A stretch of DNA of 13,481 nucleotides from the NCBI GenBank assembly GCA_959600635.1, contig CAUGMN010000068.1:1-13481 (forward strand). Reading direction: 5' to 3'. Of the stretch, positions 1-8,357 are shown piece after piece (within the stretch, counting starts at the first letter, position 1; the number at the start of each line of letters is the position of its first letter). Source of the stretch: QAMX01 sp003149835. Its GTDB lineage: Bacteria > Bacillota > Clostridia > Oscillospirales > QAMX01. The notes under the pieces were generated by a model that was not told the origin of the DNA, searched no databases, and saw only the letters and a list, made by a program, of their open reading frames with translations. The position numbers and the translations under genes were made by a program.

Positions 1-514
1 CTTTCATGAACGTAAAACGACCGGTGTCGGCGATAAAGGACATGACCGCCGGCGTGAGAACGCGCTTATAAGGCGCGGGGCACTCGTAAAATCCAAAGGA
101 AATCGACGGGTCGACCTTGGCGAGGAAAGCTTCCAGATTCCGAATCAACACGTCGTCTCCCTCGTCGGCGCGGGCAAAACGGTTCGGCAGCAGCACGATG
201 TTGTCGGCGCCCGTCTCCGCCATCTCGTGGACGGTGCGGAGCTGCTGGTCAAAATCGTCGGCTGTGTGTCCGCTGGCGACGACGCCGACGCGGCCCTTTA
301 CCCGGTCGATGATGAATTTTGCCAGCTCGACCTTTTCCTCTTCGTTCAAAAAGAACATCTCCGAGGACTGACAGACGGCGAAAATGCCGGCGACGCCGCG
401 CTCAATATACCATTCGACGAGCTTCTCGACCATACCGTAATCGATTTTCCCGTCCTCGGCGAACGGCGTGATCATTGTCGGCCATACGCCGGATTTGATC
501 TGCGCATTTTTCAT
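1..514 (-). CDS. DapA/NanA-family pyruvate aldolase, N-terminal part (runs off left edge)
   Basis: Reading the minus strand from the ATG at 514-512 gives 171 residues, open to the window edge. It begins MKNAQIKSGVWPTMITPF, the typical first strand of the dihydrodipicolinate synthase / N-acetylneuraminate lyase TIM barrel (class I aldolases forming a Schiff base with pyruvate). The catalytic tyrosine motif is YECP (Y143) and lysine K171, 28 residues later, is the last complete codon; in E. coli DapA the Tyr133-Lys161 spacing is the same, so K171 is probably the Schiff-base lysine. The GTTGE loop of true DapA is replaced by CQSSE (48-52), so lysine biosynthesis is unlikely; a 2-keto-3-deoxy sugar acid aldolase or similar is more plausible, but the substrate is unknown. 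The start is supported by GAAGG (521-525) six bases upstream. It is divergent from the xyl operon and has its own promoter. Confidence 0.9.
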   Translation of the reverse strand, partial: MKNAQIKSGVWPTMITPFAEDGKIDYGMVEKLVEWYIERGVAGIFAVCQSSEMFFLNEEEKVELAKFIIDRVKGRVGVVASGHTADDFDQQLRTVHEMAETGADNIVLLPNRFARADEGDDVLIRNLEAFLAKVDPSISFGFYECPAPYKRVLTPAVMSFIADTGRFTFMK

Positions 515-588
515 AGAAATCCTTCGGCTCCTTTGCATCCATTCGTCTTTGCCCGCCGCTCTGCGGCGCGGCGATTTTTAACGTGTTT

Positions 589-617
589 ATTATACACCGA
601 ACCGAAGCAAATGGCAA
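589..617 (-). promoter_or_regulatory. SigA-type promoter of the aldolase gene
   Basis: On the minus strand TTGCCA (617-612) and TATAAT (594-589) are separated by 17 bases. The -10 box is perfect and the -35 matches four of six. Transcription would start near 582, giving a leader of about 70 bases before the aldolase ATG at 514. The -35 is embedded in CGCTTGCCA, a motif shared with two other promoters in the window. Confidence 0.7.
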
Positions 618-667
618 GCGCGCTGACGGCGCCATTCGGAAAATTCCAGCCTTTGCCTGCAAAACGC

Positions 668-696
668 TTGCTATCCTCAGATACGGATGATATAAT
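668..696 (+). promoter_or_regulatory. SigA-type promoter of the xylA operon
   Basis: TTGCTA (668-673), a 17-base spacer and a perfect TATAAT (691-696). TG at 688-689 followed by one base makes an extended -10, so this should be a good promoter despite the imperfect -35. Transcription would start near 703, leaving a leader of about 68 bases before the ATG at 771. It is back-to-back with the aldolase promoter, about 75 bases between the two -10 boxes' outer -35 ends and cores. The -35 sits in CGCTTGCTA. Confidence 0.75.
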
Positions 697-725
697 ATTT
701 GCAAACAAATACGGCGTTTGCGCCG
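697..725 (+). promoter_or_regulatory. Candidate operator: inverted repeats at the xyl operon start site
   Basis: Directly after the -10 box lies ATTTG-CAAA-CAAAT (697-710), an inverted repeat spanning the expected transcription start, followed by CGGCG-TTTG-CGCCG (712-725). Placement over +1 is typical for a repressor operator. It is not a clear match to the known XylR (ROK family) operator, and the arms are only 5 bp, so this is a weak inference from position and symmetry. Confidence 0.3.
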
Positions 726-770
726 GCGCCATCGCGGCGGCGCGCGTACCAGACAGAGAGGGGCGGTTTT

Positions 771-2012
771 ATGTTGAACCGTTTAGCGGGAAGATATCCG
801 ATCGGCGCGTATTACTTTACGGAAAACCTCTGGAACCCCGAAGGCGTGCGGCAGCTCGCGGAGATGGGAGTGGATTTTCTCGTCGCCGTGCAGCCGGATA
901 AGAAGCTGCTGGCGCTGTGCGAGCGCTATAAAATCGGCGTCATCGCCTCGGGAACGTTCCCGATGTGGTGGGGCGGAGACGGCGAAAATGCCGGAGGCTA
1001 TGCGGCGGCGTTCCCGCTGGAAACGCTCGACGCGGCGAGAAAAAGTTATCCCGATAGCCCTGCGCTCTGGGGCGATTATCCGGTAGACGAGCCGAATGCG
1101 AAAGATTTCGCGCACGTCGGCCGCGTCGCCGCGCACTATAAAGAGGTCTATCCTTCAAAAATCCCCTTTATCAACCTGTACCCCAACTATGCCAGCGTTC
1201 CGAAGAACACCGCCGCAGAAACGGTTTCGCAGCTCGGGAATCCGACCTATTACGAGCACATTGAGCAGTATCTTCGGGAGATCGATCTGCCGTATCTCTG
1301 CTTTGATTTCTATCCGTATACCGGCAGCCCGTTCGACGGATATCTGGAAAATCTCGACATCGCCGCGAGCGCGTGCCGGCGCAGCGGCCGGGAGCTGTGG
1401 GTCATCGTTCAGACCGGCGCATGGAAAGCGGAGGAGCTGCTCAGCGAGTATCAGCTCCGCTGGCAGACGACGCTGTGCCTCGCTTACGGCGCGACGTCGA
1501 TCATGCACGCCTCCTACTGCAAGGGCTGGTGGGACGCTTCCACCTCGTGCGTCGACGAAGAGGGGCGTAAAAATCCTACCTATGAATATGCAAAAAAGAT
1601 CAACCGCGAGCTCCATGCCGTGGGCGGGGATTTTCTGAAATATGAGAGCACGGGCGTCTGCGTGCGCGGCGACCTCTCGCATGCGCACGAGCGCATCCGG
1701 CCGCAGCTTATCGCTCAGAACGCGCAGAAAGACAGGGGAACGCCCGAGATCTTCTGCCGGATCGAAAGCGACAAGGCGATCCTGGCCGGCTGCTTCCAGG
1801 CCAAAACAGGCGAGGGCCGCGCGCTGATGGCGGTCAATACGCATGATCCGTTCGACCCGGCCGCCTCTGCGTCCGTGACGCTTTTCCCGGATGCGGATTG
1901 CCTGCTTGTGCACCGCGGCGAGCGGTGCGAGGGTCTTTCCGTTCCGGAGAGCGGCGGCGTCACGCTGACGCTCGACAGCGGCGAAGGGGTTTTCATCGAA
2001 CTGATACGGTGA
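771..2012 (+). CDS. Putative intracellular glycoside hydrolase, clan A-like TIM barrel, unclassified
   Basis: A 413-residue protein, first gene of the xyl operon. The N-terminal two thirds read as a TIM barrel: PIGAYYF (10-16) as first strand, then WGDYPVDEPNAKDF around 100-113, where D106-E107-P108 resembles the strand-4 acid/base motif of clan A glycosidases, then PFINLYPNY (132-140), CFDFYPY (177-183) and a tryptophan-rich stretch near 210-255. The last ~120 residues look like a beta-sandwich. I recognise the fold and the DEP motif from uncharacterised proteins often annotated as GH42-like or hypothetical, but cannot assign a family or substrate. There is no signal peptide, so it would act in the cytoplasm, perhaps on an imported pentoside. 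The ATG at 771 follows GAGAGGGG at a proper distance; an in-frame ATG at 699 overlaps the promoter and is rejected. Confidence 0.75.
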   Translation: MLNRLAGRYPIGAYYFTENLWNPEGVRQLAEMGVDFLVAVQPDKKLLALCERYKIGVIASGTFPMWWGGDGENAGGYAAAFPLETLDAARKSYPDSPALWGDYPVDEPNAKDFAHVGRVAAHYKEVYPSKIPFINLYPNYASVPKNTAAETVSQLGNPTYYEHIEQYLREIDLPYLCFDFYPYTGSPFDGYLENLDIAASACRRSGRELWVIVQTGAWKAEELLSEYQLRWQTTLCLAYGATSIMHASYCKGWWDASTSCVDEEGRKNPTYEYAKKINRELHAVGGDFLKYESTGVCVRGDLSHAHERIRPQLIAQNAQKDRGTPEIFCRIESDKAILAGCFQAKTGEGRALMAVNTHDPFDPAASASVTLFPDADCLLVHRGERCEGLSVPESGGVTLTLDSGEGVFIELIR

Positions 2013-2158
2013 GGAAAATATCGGACAAAAGAGAAGAGGCGGAGCCGCCCGGCAAGCGGCGAAACCGTTTCCCGGATGAAAAGAGACGCTGAAACGCCGC
2101 CGCGGGCGGAGAGATTCCGACAGAGCCCGCGCGCGATTAAAAAAATGGAGGAATCCTT

Positions 2159-3481
<1,323 letters not shown>

Positions 3482-3528
3482 AGCGGCTGAAACAAATAAA
3501 TCTGAAACAATCGTGAGGAAGTGACGGC

Positions 3529-5058
3529 ATGAGCTATCTTCTCGGCGTCGATATCGGCACGTCCGGCACCAAAAGCGTGCTGTTTGACGAGGCGGGCGCG
3601 CAGCTTGCAAGCGTTACGGCGGAGTATCCGCTCTATCAGCCCAAGCCCGGCTGGGCCGAGCAGGAGCCGGAGGACTGGTGGCGCGCGGCGGCGGAGAGCA
3701 TCGCCGCGGTTCTGGCAAAGAGCGGGGTCGACGCGGGCGAGGTCGCCTGCGTCGGCCTGACGGGGCAGATGCACAGCCTTGTATGCCTTGACGGAGCGGG
3801 CAACGTGCTGCGGCGGGCGATTCTCTGGTGCGACCAGCGGACAGCCGGGGCGGCGGCGGAGCTGACGGAAACGGTCGGCCGCGAACGGCTCGTGGAGATC
3901 ACCGCGAACCCGGCGATGACAGGCTTTACAGCCGCAAAGCTGCTGTGGCTCCGAAAGCATGAACCGCAGATCTATGAGAAAACGCGGAAAATTCTGGTGC
4001 CCAAAGACTATATCCGTTTTTGCCTCACCGGTGAATTTGCCGCGGAGGTATCGGATGCGAGCGGGATGCAGCTGCTTGACGTGGCCGAGCGCCGCTGGAG
4101 CGAGCCGCTGCTGACGCTGCTCGGCATCGACAGGGCTTTGCTCGCCGACGTCTATGAATCGGTCTGCATAACCGGACAGGTGACGCCCTCGGCGGCGAAG
4201 CTGACCGGCCTGAAAGCGGGGACGCCCGTCGTCGGCGGCGCCGGCGATCAGGCCGCGGGCGGCATCGGCAACGGCATTGTCCGCAGCGGCACGGTTTCGG
4301 CTACGCTGGGAACGTCGGGCGTCGTCTTTGCACATACGGATAAAATGCTGCTCGACAAAAAAGGCCGCGTTCATACGCTCTGCCACGCCGTTCCGGGCTG
4401 CTGGCATATCATGGGCGTGACGCAGGCGGCCGGATTGTCGCTGAAATGGTTCCGCGAACAGTTCTGCGGCGAGGAGGAGGCGGTATCCGCCCGCCTCGGC
4501 GAGGACGTTTACGCATTGCTGGACCGCGAGGCGGAAGCCGTTTCGGCGGGCTGCGACGGGCTTTTCTATCTGCCGTACCTGATGGGCGAGCGCACGCCGC
4601 ACCTCGATCCCTATGCGCGCGGCGTCTTTTTCGGCCTCACGGCGCGGCATACGCGCGCGGAGCTGCTGCGCGCGGTCATGGAGGGCGTCGGCTATTCGAT
4701 GAAGGACTGTCTGGAAATCATCGGCCGGATGGGTATTGCCGTCCGGGAGGTGCGCGCCTCGGGCGGCGGCGGCCGGAGCATGTTCTGGCGGCAGATGCTG
4801 GCCGATATGTTTGGAAAAAAAGTCACGACAACGAACGCGGCTGAGGGGCCGGCGCTCGGCGCGGCGATTTTAGCCGGAACGGCCGCGGGGCTTTACGGTT
4901 CCGTCGCCGAAGGCTGCGACGCCGTGTTGGAGAAAAAAACCGTGCAGCAGCCGGATCAGGCGGCGCGGCTGGTCTACAAAGCGCGCTATCCGCTCTATCA
5001 GAGCCTGTACCGCTCGCTGAAAAAGGAGTTTGTCAAGCTCGACGAACTCAATGGATAA
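3529..5058 (+). CDS. xylB: Xylulokinase (FGGY family)
   Basis: A 509-residue FGGY carbohydrate kinase that phosphorylates D-xylulose to D-xylulose 5-phosphate with ATP (EC 2.7.1.17), feeding the pentose phosphate pathway. The N-terminal phosphate-binding loop VDIGTSGTKS (7-16) starts the first actin-like domain; LTGQMHSLV (77-85) is characteristic of xylulokinases; GGAGDQAAGG (236-245) carries the predicted catalytic base D240, matching D233 of E. coli XylB; SGGGGRSMFWRQMLAD (411-426) is the second FGGY signature with the adenosine-binding glycines. Length is normal. The ATG at 3529 follows GAGGAAG with a 7-base spacer. It is directly downstream of xylA, which makes the xylulokinase reading much safer than other FGGY specificities. 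Confidence 0.97.
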   Translation: MSYLLGVDIGTSGTKSVLFDEAGAQLASVTAEYPLYQPKPGWAEQEPEDWWRAAAESIAAVLAKSGVDAGEVACVGLTGQMHSLVCLDGAGNVLRRAILWCDQRTAGAAAELTETVGRERLVEITANPAMTGFTAAKLLWLRKHEPQIYEKTRKILVPKDYIRFCLTGEFAAEVSDASGMQLLDVAERRWSEPLLTLLGIDRALLADVYESVCITGQVTPSAAKLTGLKAGTPVVGGAGDQAAGGIGNGIVRSGTVSATLGTSGVVFAHTDKMLLDKKGRVHTLCHAVPGCWHIMGVTQAAGLSLKWFREQFCGEEEAVSARLGEDVYALLDREAEAVSAGCDGLFYLPYLMGERTPHLDPYARGVFFGLTARHTRAELLRAVMEGVGYSMKDCLEIIGRMGIAVREVRASGGGGRSMFWRQMLADMFGKKVTTTNAAEGPALGAAILAGTAAGLYGSVAEGCDAVLEKKTVQQPDQAARLVYKARYPLYQSLYRSLKKEFVKLDELNG

Positions 5059-5091
5059 GAGGAATTCAATCAAAGAAAAGGGGTTATCAAG

Positions 5092-5862
5092 ATGAGCAAA
5101 CTGAACATCGCCGCACAGCTTTACACCGTCAGAGACTTCTGTAAGGACGAGGAGAGCATCAAACGGACGGCGGAAAAGGTCGCCGAGATCGGCTATAAAT
5201 ACGTCCAGATTTCCGCCGTGGCCGAAATCGATAACGAGCGTATGCGACAGATCATGGACGACAACGGCCTGAAAATCGTCGCCACGCACTTCGGCTTTGA
5301 CCGCTATCGGAACGATATCGAGGCGATGATCGATAAGCACCTGATCTTCGGCTGCCCGAACGCCGGAATCGGCTCGATGCCGAGCGGAGATTTCCGCGCC
5401 TCGGAGCAGGGCTATCTCGATTTTGCCGCCCAAGCGGATGCGGTCGCCGAAGCGCTGTTGAAGCATGGCATTCACTTTATCTACCACAATCACGCCTTTG
5501 AAATGCACAGGTTCGGCGACAAAACCGGACTGGATCTGCTCTATGACAACACCAAAACGCTCTGCGGCGAGATCGACGTCCACTGGATCACCGCCGGCGG
5601 CGGCGATCCGGTCGTCTGGATTGAAAAGCTCGCCGGCCGGATGAACGTCATCCACTACAAGGATTTCGGCGTCGATATCGAGGGCAAGCGCGTGTTCAAG
5701 GAGATCGGCGAAGGCAACCTGAACTGGAAAGCGATCAACGCGGCCTGCGAAAAAGCGGGCGTCGAGTACTGTATCGTCGAGCAGGACGACTGCTACGGCC
5801 GCGATCCGTTCGAGAGTTTGGCGATCAGCTATCGCAATATGAAGGAAATGGGACTGAACTGA
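5092..5862 (+). CDS. Sugar phosphate isomerase/epimerase-type TIM barrel (xylose isomerase-like, PF01261 type)
   Basis: A 256-residue protein of the AP-endonuclease-2 / sugar isomerase TIM-barrel superfamily. It opens with LNIAAQLYTVRDF, typical of cytoplasmic members near sugar catabolic genes. Likely metal and substrate residues are seen in YHNHAFE (131-137, the conserved glutamate E137), DVHWI (162-166), HYKD (188-191), EIGEGNLNW (204-212) and VEQDD (229-233, E230). This pattern fits a divalent-metal keto-sugar isomerase or epimerase; the substrate cannot be read from sequence. It lies 33 bases after xylB and 11 bases before the phosphatase gene, so it is translationally part of the operon. 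It might funnel an epimer of xylose or xylulose into the XylAB route (inference). The ATG follows AAAAGGGG at about eight bases. Confidence 0.88.
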   Translation: MSKLNIAAQLYTVRDFCKDEESIKRTAEKVAEIGYKYVQISAVAEIDNERMRQIMDDNGLKIVATHFGFDRYRNDIEAMIDKHLIFGCPNAGIGSMPSGDFRASEQGYLDFAAQADAVAEALLKHGIHFIYHNHAFEMHRFGDKTGLDLLYDNTKTLCGEIDVHWITAGGGDPVVWIEKLAGRMNVIHYKDFGVDIEGKRVFKEIGEGNLNWKAINAACEKAGVEYCIVEQDDCYGRDPFESLAISYRNMKEMGLN

Positions 5863-5873
5863 GCGAATTGACT

Positions 5874-7013
5874 ATGGAAAGATATTTGCGGCGGGATACA
5901 TCCAAAACAGCCCGCATCATTGCGATCAGCGATATCCACGGCGACGCGGCGCTTTTAAGCCGCCTGCTGGACCGGGTCTCGCTGCGGAGCGACGATCTGC
6001 TGGTTTTTGTCGGCGATTATATCAACCGCAGACGGCAGAGCGCCGAGACGCTGCGCCTACTGATGCGAATGGCAGGAGCGCCCAACGTCGTCATTCTAAA
6101 AGGCAATATGGACAGGCTCATCGATTGGTATCTTTACCGGGGAACGCCCGAGGAGCTCCTGCGCCACTTTGACGACTATCGGGCGCACAGCTTCGGGATT
6201 CTGTTCGAGCAGTGGGCGGCGGAATGTGGCTTTTCCGCGGTGACGGCGGAAAATTTTGCGGAGATCCGCGCCGTCCTCGCCGAGCGATATGCGGATGAGG
6301 CGCGCTTTGTGCGGGAGCTGCCGTTTGGATTGGAAACCGATGGGCATATTTTTGTCCACGCCGGCGTTTCGGCGGCGCGGGACTGGACGGCGAGCACGGA
6401 GCAGGAGCTGCTGAAAAATGATCCGTTTCTGCTGACCGGAGCGAATAACACGGGCAAGACCGTCGTCGTCGGCCACACGCCGGTCTGGAACAGCCCGCTG
6501 TCGGCAAACACCAACAATCCCATCTGCGACCGGAGCCGGGGGATCATCGGCATCGACGGGGGGATCGGCGTCAAGAGCTTTTCCCAGCTCAACGCGCTTG
6601 TGATTTCCCACACGGCGGACGGCTTTGGGTATGAAACGCTGTTTGTCGACGAGTATCCACGCTTTTGCGCGCAGTGCGGCTATGCGCCGCAGCAGACAAA
6701 CGGCGTATTCAAAGACTCGTGGCCGGATTATTTTCTGGAGCTTGTGCAGCGCGGAGAGGATTTTTCGCTCTGCCGCTTGACAGCTTCCCGGAAAGAGGGG
6801 CTTGTCAAAAACGAGCATATCGCTCACAGCGCCGGCGCCGGCGACTATTTTGCTCAAAATTCGGTCTCGACGCTGCTGCGCGTCGAAAAGGGCGAACGCC
6901 TCGCCCTGCTCGACGGCTCCTGCGGGCGCTTTGCCTATGTCAAGAACGAAGAGGGAAGCATCGGCTGGGTACCGGCGGAGGTCGTCGGAAAAACAGCGCT
7001 GGCGGCGGAATAA
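5874..7013 (+). CDS. PPP-like metallophosphoesterase with C-terminal SH3-like domain; catalytic dyad altered
   Basis: From the ATG at 5874 the protein has 379 residues; a TTG at 5868 would add two. Ser/Thr-phosphatase-type motifs are in order: SDIHGD (19-24, metal ligands D20, H22), GDYINR (47-52, D48), GNMD (77-80, N78), HAG (162-164) and GHTP (200-203), then GIDGG (226-230). Residues about 330-373, with GERLALL and GSIGWVPAE, look like an SH3-like domain. Compared with GDxVDRG and GNHE of PPP enzymes, the dyad aspartate is N51 and the general-acid histidine is M79, so either catalysis differs or the protein senses a ligand. All inferred metal ligands remain. It is the last gene of the xyl operon, 11 bases after the isomerase gene with only a weak Shine-Dalgarno, suggesting translational coupling. 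Substrate unknown; cytoplasmic, no signal peptide. Confidence 0.85.
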   Translation: MERYLRRDTSKTARIIAISDIHGDAALLSRLLDRVSLRSDDLLVFVGDYINRRRQSAETLRLLMRMAGAPNVVILKGNMDRLIDWYLYRGTPEELLRHFDDYRAHSFGILFEQWAAECGFSAVTAENFAEIRAVLAERYADEARFVRELPFGLETDGHIFVHAGVSAARDWTASTEQELLKNDPFLLTGANNTGKTVVVGHTPVWNSPLSANTNNPICDRSRGIIGIDGGIGVKSFSQLNALVISHTADGFGYETLFVDEYPRFCAQCGYAPQQTNGVFKDSWPDYFLELVQRGEDFSLCRLTASRKEGLVKNEHIAHSAGAGDYFAQNSVSTLLRVEKGERLALLDGSCGRFAYVKNEEGSIGWVPAEVVGKTALAAE

Positions 7014-7027
7014 CTGAAAAACAATGA

Positions 7028-7063
7028 AAAGCAGCGGGGAACAAGGGAGTTCCCCGCTGCTTT
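7028..7063 (+). terminator. Strong hairpin ending the xyl operon (probably bidirectional)
   Basis: A perfect 15-bp stem, AAAGCAGCGGGGAAC (7028-7042) with its complement (7049-7063), and a six-base loop, 14 bases after the phosphatase stop. On the plus strand only TTT follows directly; on the minus strand the stem runs into TTTTCATTGTTTTT. It can therefore serve both the xyl operon and the convergent URO-D-like gene. Confidence 0.8.
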
Positions 7064-7088
7064 GACTAAAAAAATCAGAGGCGTGTTT

Positions 7089-7116
7089 ACAGAACCGCGC
7101 CCGTCCGCGGTTCTGT
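7089..7116. repeat. Second hairpin in the convergent gap
   Basis: A perfect 11-bp inverted repeat, ACAGAACCGCG (7089-7099) and CGCGGTTCTGT (7106-7116), with a six-base loop. A T-run (7131-7136) lies 15 bases beyond it on the plus strand, too far for a classic terminator. A further 8-bp inverted repeat, GGCCGAAC (7163-7170) with GTTCGGCC (7208-7215), lies 16 bases beyond the stop of the minus-strand gene. The 217-base gap is thus mostly secondary structure; no gene was seen in it. Confidence 0.55.
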
Positions 7117-7230
7117 GGAGACAAATGCGTGTTTTTCTGCGCTGATAAAACGCAGAGTCAAAGGCCGAACGGCGAGGCGGATCGGCTTTTGAACGGGCGC
7201 GGGAACAGTTCGGCCGGCCTGCGGAACGGT

Positions 7231-8196
7231 TCAGGCGAACGTCCGGCCGTTATAGGTACGGTACTTGCGTGCGGCGTCGAGCACAGTCGCCATATTTTGC
7301 AGAGGGACGTCATAGTTAAACTCAATGCTCAGCCCGAGCCCGCCCTGCGGCAGATAGAGCGCCTCGACGCATTCGCGGACGTGGTCGTCGAGCTGAGACG
7401 GCGAGGCAAACGGAAACATCTGGCGGTCAAGGTCCAGATTAATCGGAATTTTTCCGCGGCATACGGCGACGAGGTTGTCGAGACCGTTGGCGCGGTATTG
7501 GGGGTTAATCATGTCGGCGCCCGCTTCATGCAGGTCGGGCATGATTTCCCAGATGCAGCCGTCGGTGTGCATATAGACGTGCCTGCCCGCGTCTTTGAAT
7601 ACCGAATAAATTTGCCGGAAACAGGGGAGCAGGTATTTCCGCCATTTCTCCGCGCCGATGGCTAAGCCGTTCTGCATGCCGAGGTCGTCGCCGAGGTGGT
7701 AGATCTCGCGGTCGTGCCGAAGCAGAATCTGCGCCTGAATCAGGTTGTAGGCGAGCACCTTGTCGATCAACATTTGCAGCTCCGGCGGCTCCTCGGCGAA
7801 GTCGATCATCGCTTCCTCAAAGCCCCGCAGATCCAAAAGCCGCAGATACATAAATCCGTGCGGCAGGTTGCCCTCGCGGTCAGCGGGGATTTCCAAATTG
7901 CGGACAGCCTCGCGCGATTTGAGCGGATGACCGAGCGCGATCGCGTCCATGCCCTCGTGCTTGTTGACCCACACACAGCCCCACTCGTCCGTCCACTCGC
8001 CGACCTGATAGCGCGGGCCGAGAGAGCGCCGAACCTCTTCGGCGGAGGCGGGCACATGGGGAAAGAAATCCGGGTACTCCCGGCAGAAACGGATCAGCTC
8101 GTCGCCGTAGGAGAACCACGCTGCAGGGAGCATTCCGACGGAAACGGGAATTTCCTTTGGGTAGGCATAAGTCATGGCTTCAAGAAGCAGGCTCAT
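7231..8196 (-). CDS. Uroporphyrinogen decarboxylase superfamily protein (URO-D/MtaA-like), function unknown
   Basis: A 321-residue URO-D-fold protein (PF01208 type). The start LLLEAMTYAYPKEIPVSVG resembles the N-terminus of proteins of this group found in sugar-utilisation loci, so it looks full length although shorter than classical HemE. DEWGCVW (70-76), GDDLGMQNGLAIG (169-181), MHTDGCIWEIMPDL (209-222) and AGADMINPQ (225-233) are the recognisable blocks. Cobalamin:coenzyme M methyltransferases of this superfamily bind zinc with H-x-C; here the sequence is H210-T-D-G-C214, so that activity is not supported, and heme synthesis is unlikely from the context. The ATG at 8196 is preceded by GAAAGG and GGTG, neither ideally spaced; the ATG at 8175 is an alternative. 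It has its own promoter and converges on the xyl operon. A role in one-carbon or methoxy-sugar metabolism is speculation. Confidence 0.8.
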   Translation of the reverse strand: MSLLLEAMTYAYPKEIPVSVGMLPAAWFSYGDELIRFCREYPDFFPHVPASAEEVRRSLGPRYQVGEWTDEWGCVWVNKHEGMDAIALGHPLKSREAVRNLEIPADREGNLPHGFMYLRLLDLRGFEEAMIDFAEEPPELQMLIDKVLAYNLIQAQILLRHDREIYHLGDDLGMQNGLAIGAEKWRKYLLPCFRQIYSVFKDAGRHVYMHTDGCIWEIMPDLHEAGADMINPQYRANGLDNLVAVCRGKIPINLDLDRQMFPFASPSQLDDHVRECVEALYLPQGGLGLSIEFNYDVPLQNMATVLDAARKYRTYNGRTFA

Positions 8197-8292
8197 GTCG
8201 TTTCACCGTGCCTTTCTATATGCGGTGTCTCCGATGCCGCAGCACAGGCCGAAGCCGGAAGCAGCTGGAAAATGGCCGCTGTATTCCATACA

Positions 8293-8321
8293 AGTATAAC
8301 CGCAGCCGGCAAAAATTGCAA
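8293..8321 (-). promoter_or_regulatory. SigA-type promoter of the URO-D-like gene
   Basis: On the minus strand TTGCAA (8321-8316), 17 bases, TATACT (8298-8293). Transcription would start near 8286, about 90 bases before the ATG at 8196. TTGCAAGCG on the plus strand here matches the left half of the CcpA catabolite-responsive element (cre), but the right half fits poorly. Confidence 0.6.
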
Positions 8322-8326
8322 GCGTT

Positions 8327-8342
8327 TTTTCAGCTTTTCAGC
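8327..8342 (+). repeat. Tandem 8-bp direct repeat between divergent promoters
   Basis: TTTTCAGC occurs twice head to tail (8327-8334 and 8335-8342), 5 bases from the -35 box of the minus promoter and 15 bases from the -35 box of the plus promoter. Related AGCGTTT segments flank the pair (from 8321 and from 8340). The position fits binding by a regulator acting on one or both genes; that is inference. Confidence 0.4.
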
Positions 8343-8357
8343 GTTTGATTTCTTCGG

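Noticed and set aside
227..901. Plus-strand frame of 224 codons across the left divergent region
   Set aside because: It runs antisense to the aldolase, across both promoters and into the next gene in another frame.
1155..1913. Antisense reading frame (252 codons) opposite the glycosidase-like gene, and similar ones at 2525-3238, 4870-5655, 8330-9376 and 12489-13211
   Set aside because: All lie opposite well-supported genes, have shadow-like composition and no Shine-Dalgarno support.
2115..2143. Possible promoter TTCCGA-17-TAAAAA before xylA
   Set aside because: Both boxes are weak and the start site would fall on or after the Shine-Dalgarno; read-through from the upstream gene is simpler.
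5868..5873. TTG start two codons upstream of the phosphatase ATG
   Set aside because: ATG is the preferred start and neither has a better Shine-Dalgarno; the difference is only two residues, so it remains a minor alternative.
6096..7124. Antisense reading frame (342 codons) opposite the metallophosphatase gene
   Set aside because: Shadow of a clear gene; it runs through the terminator hairpin and shows no family motifs.
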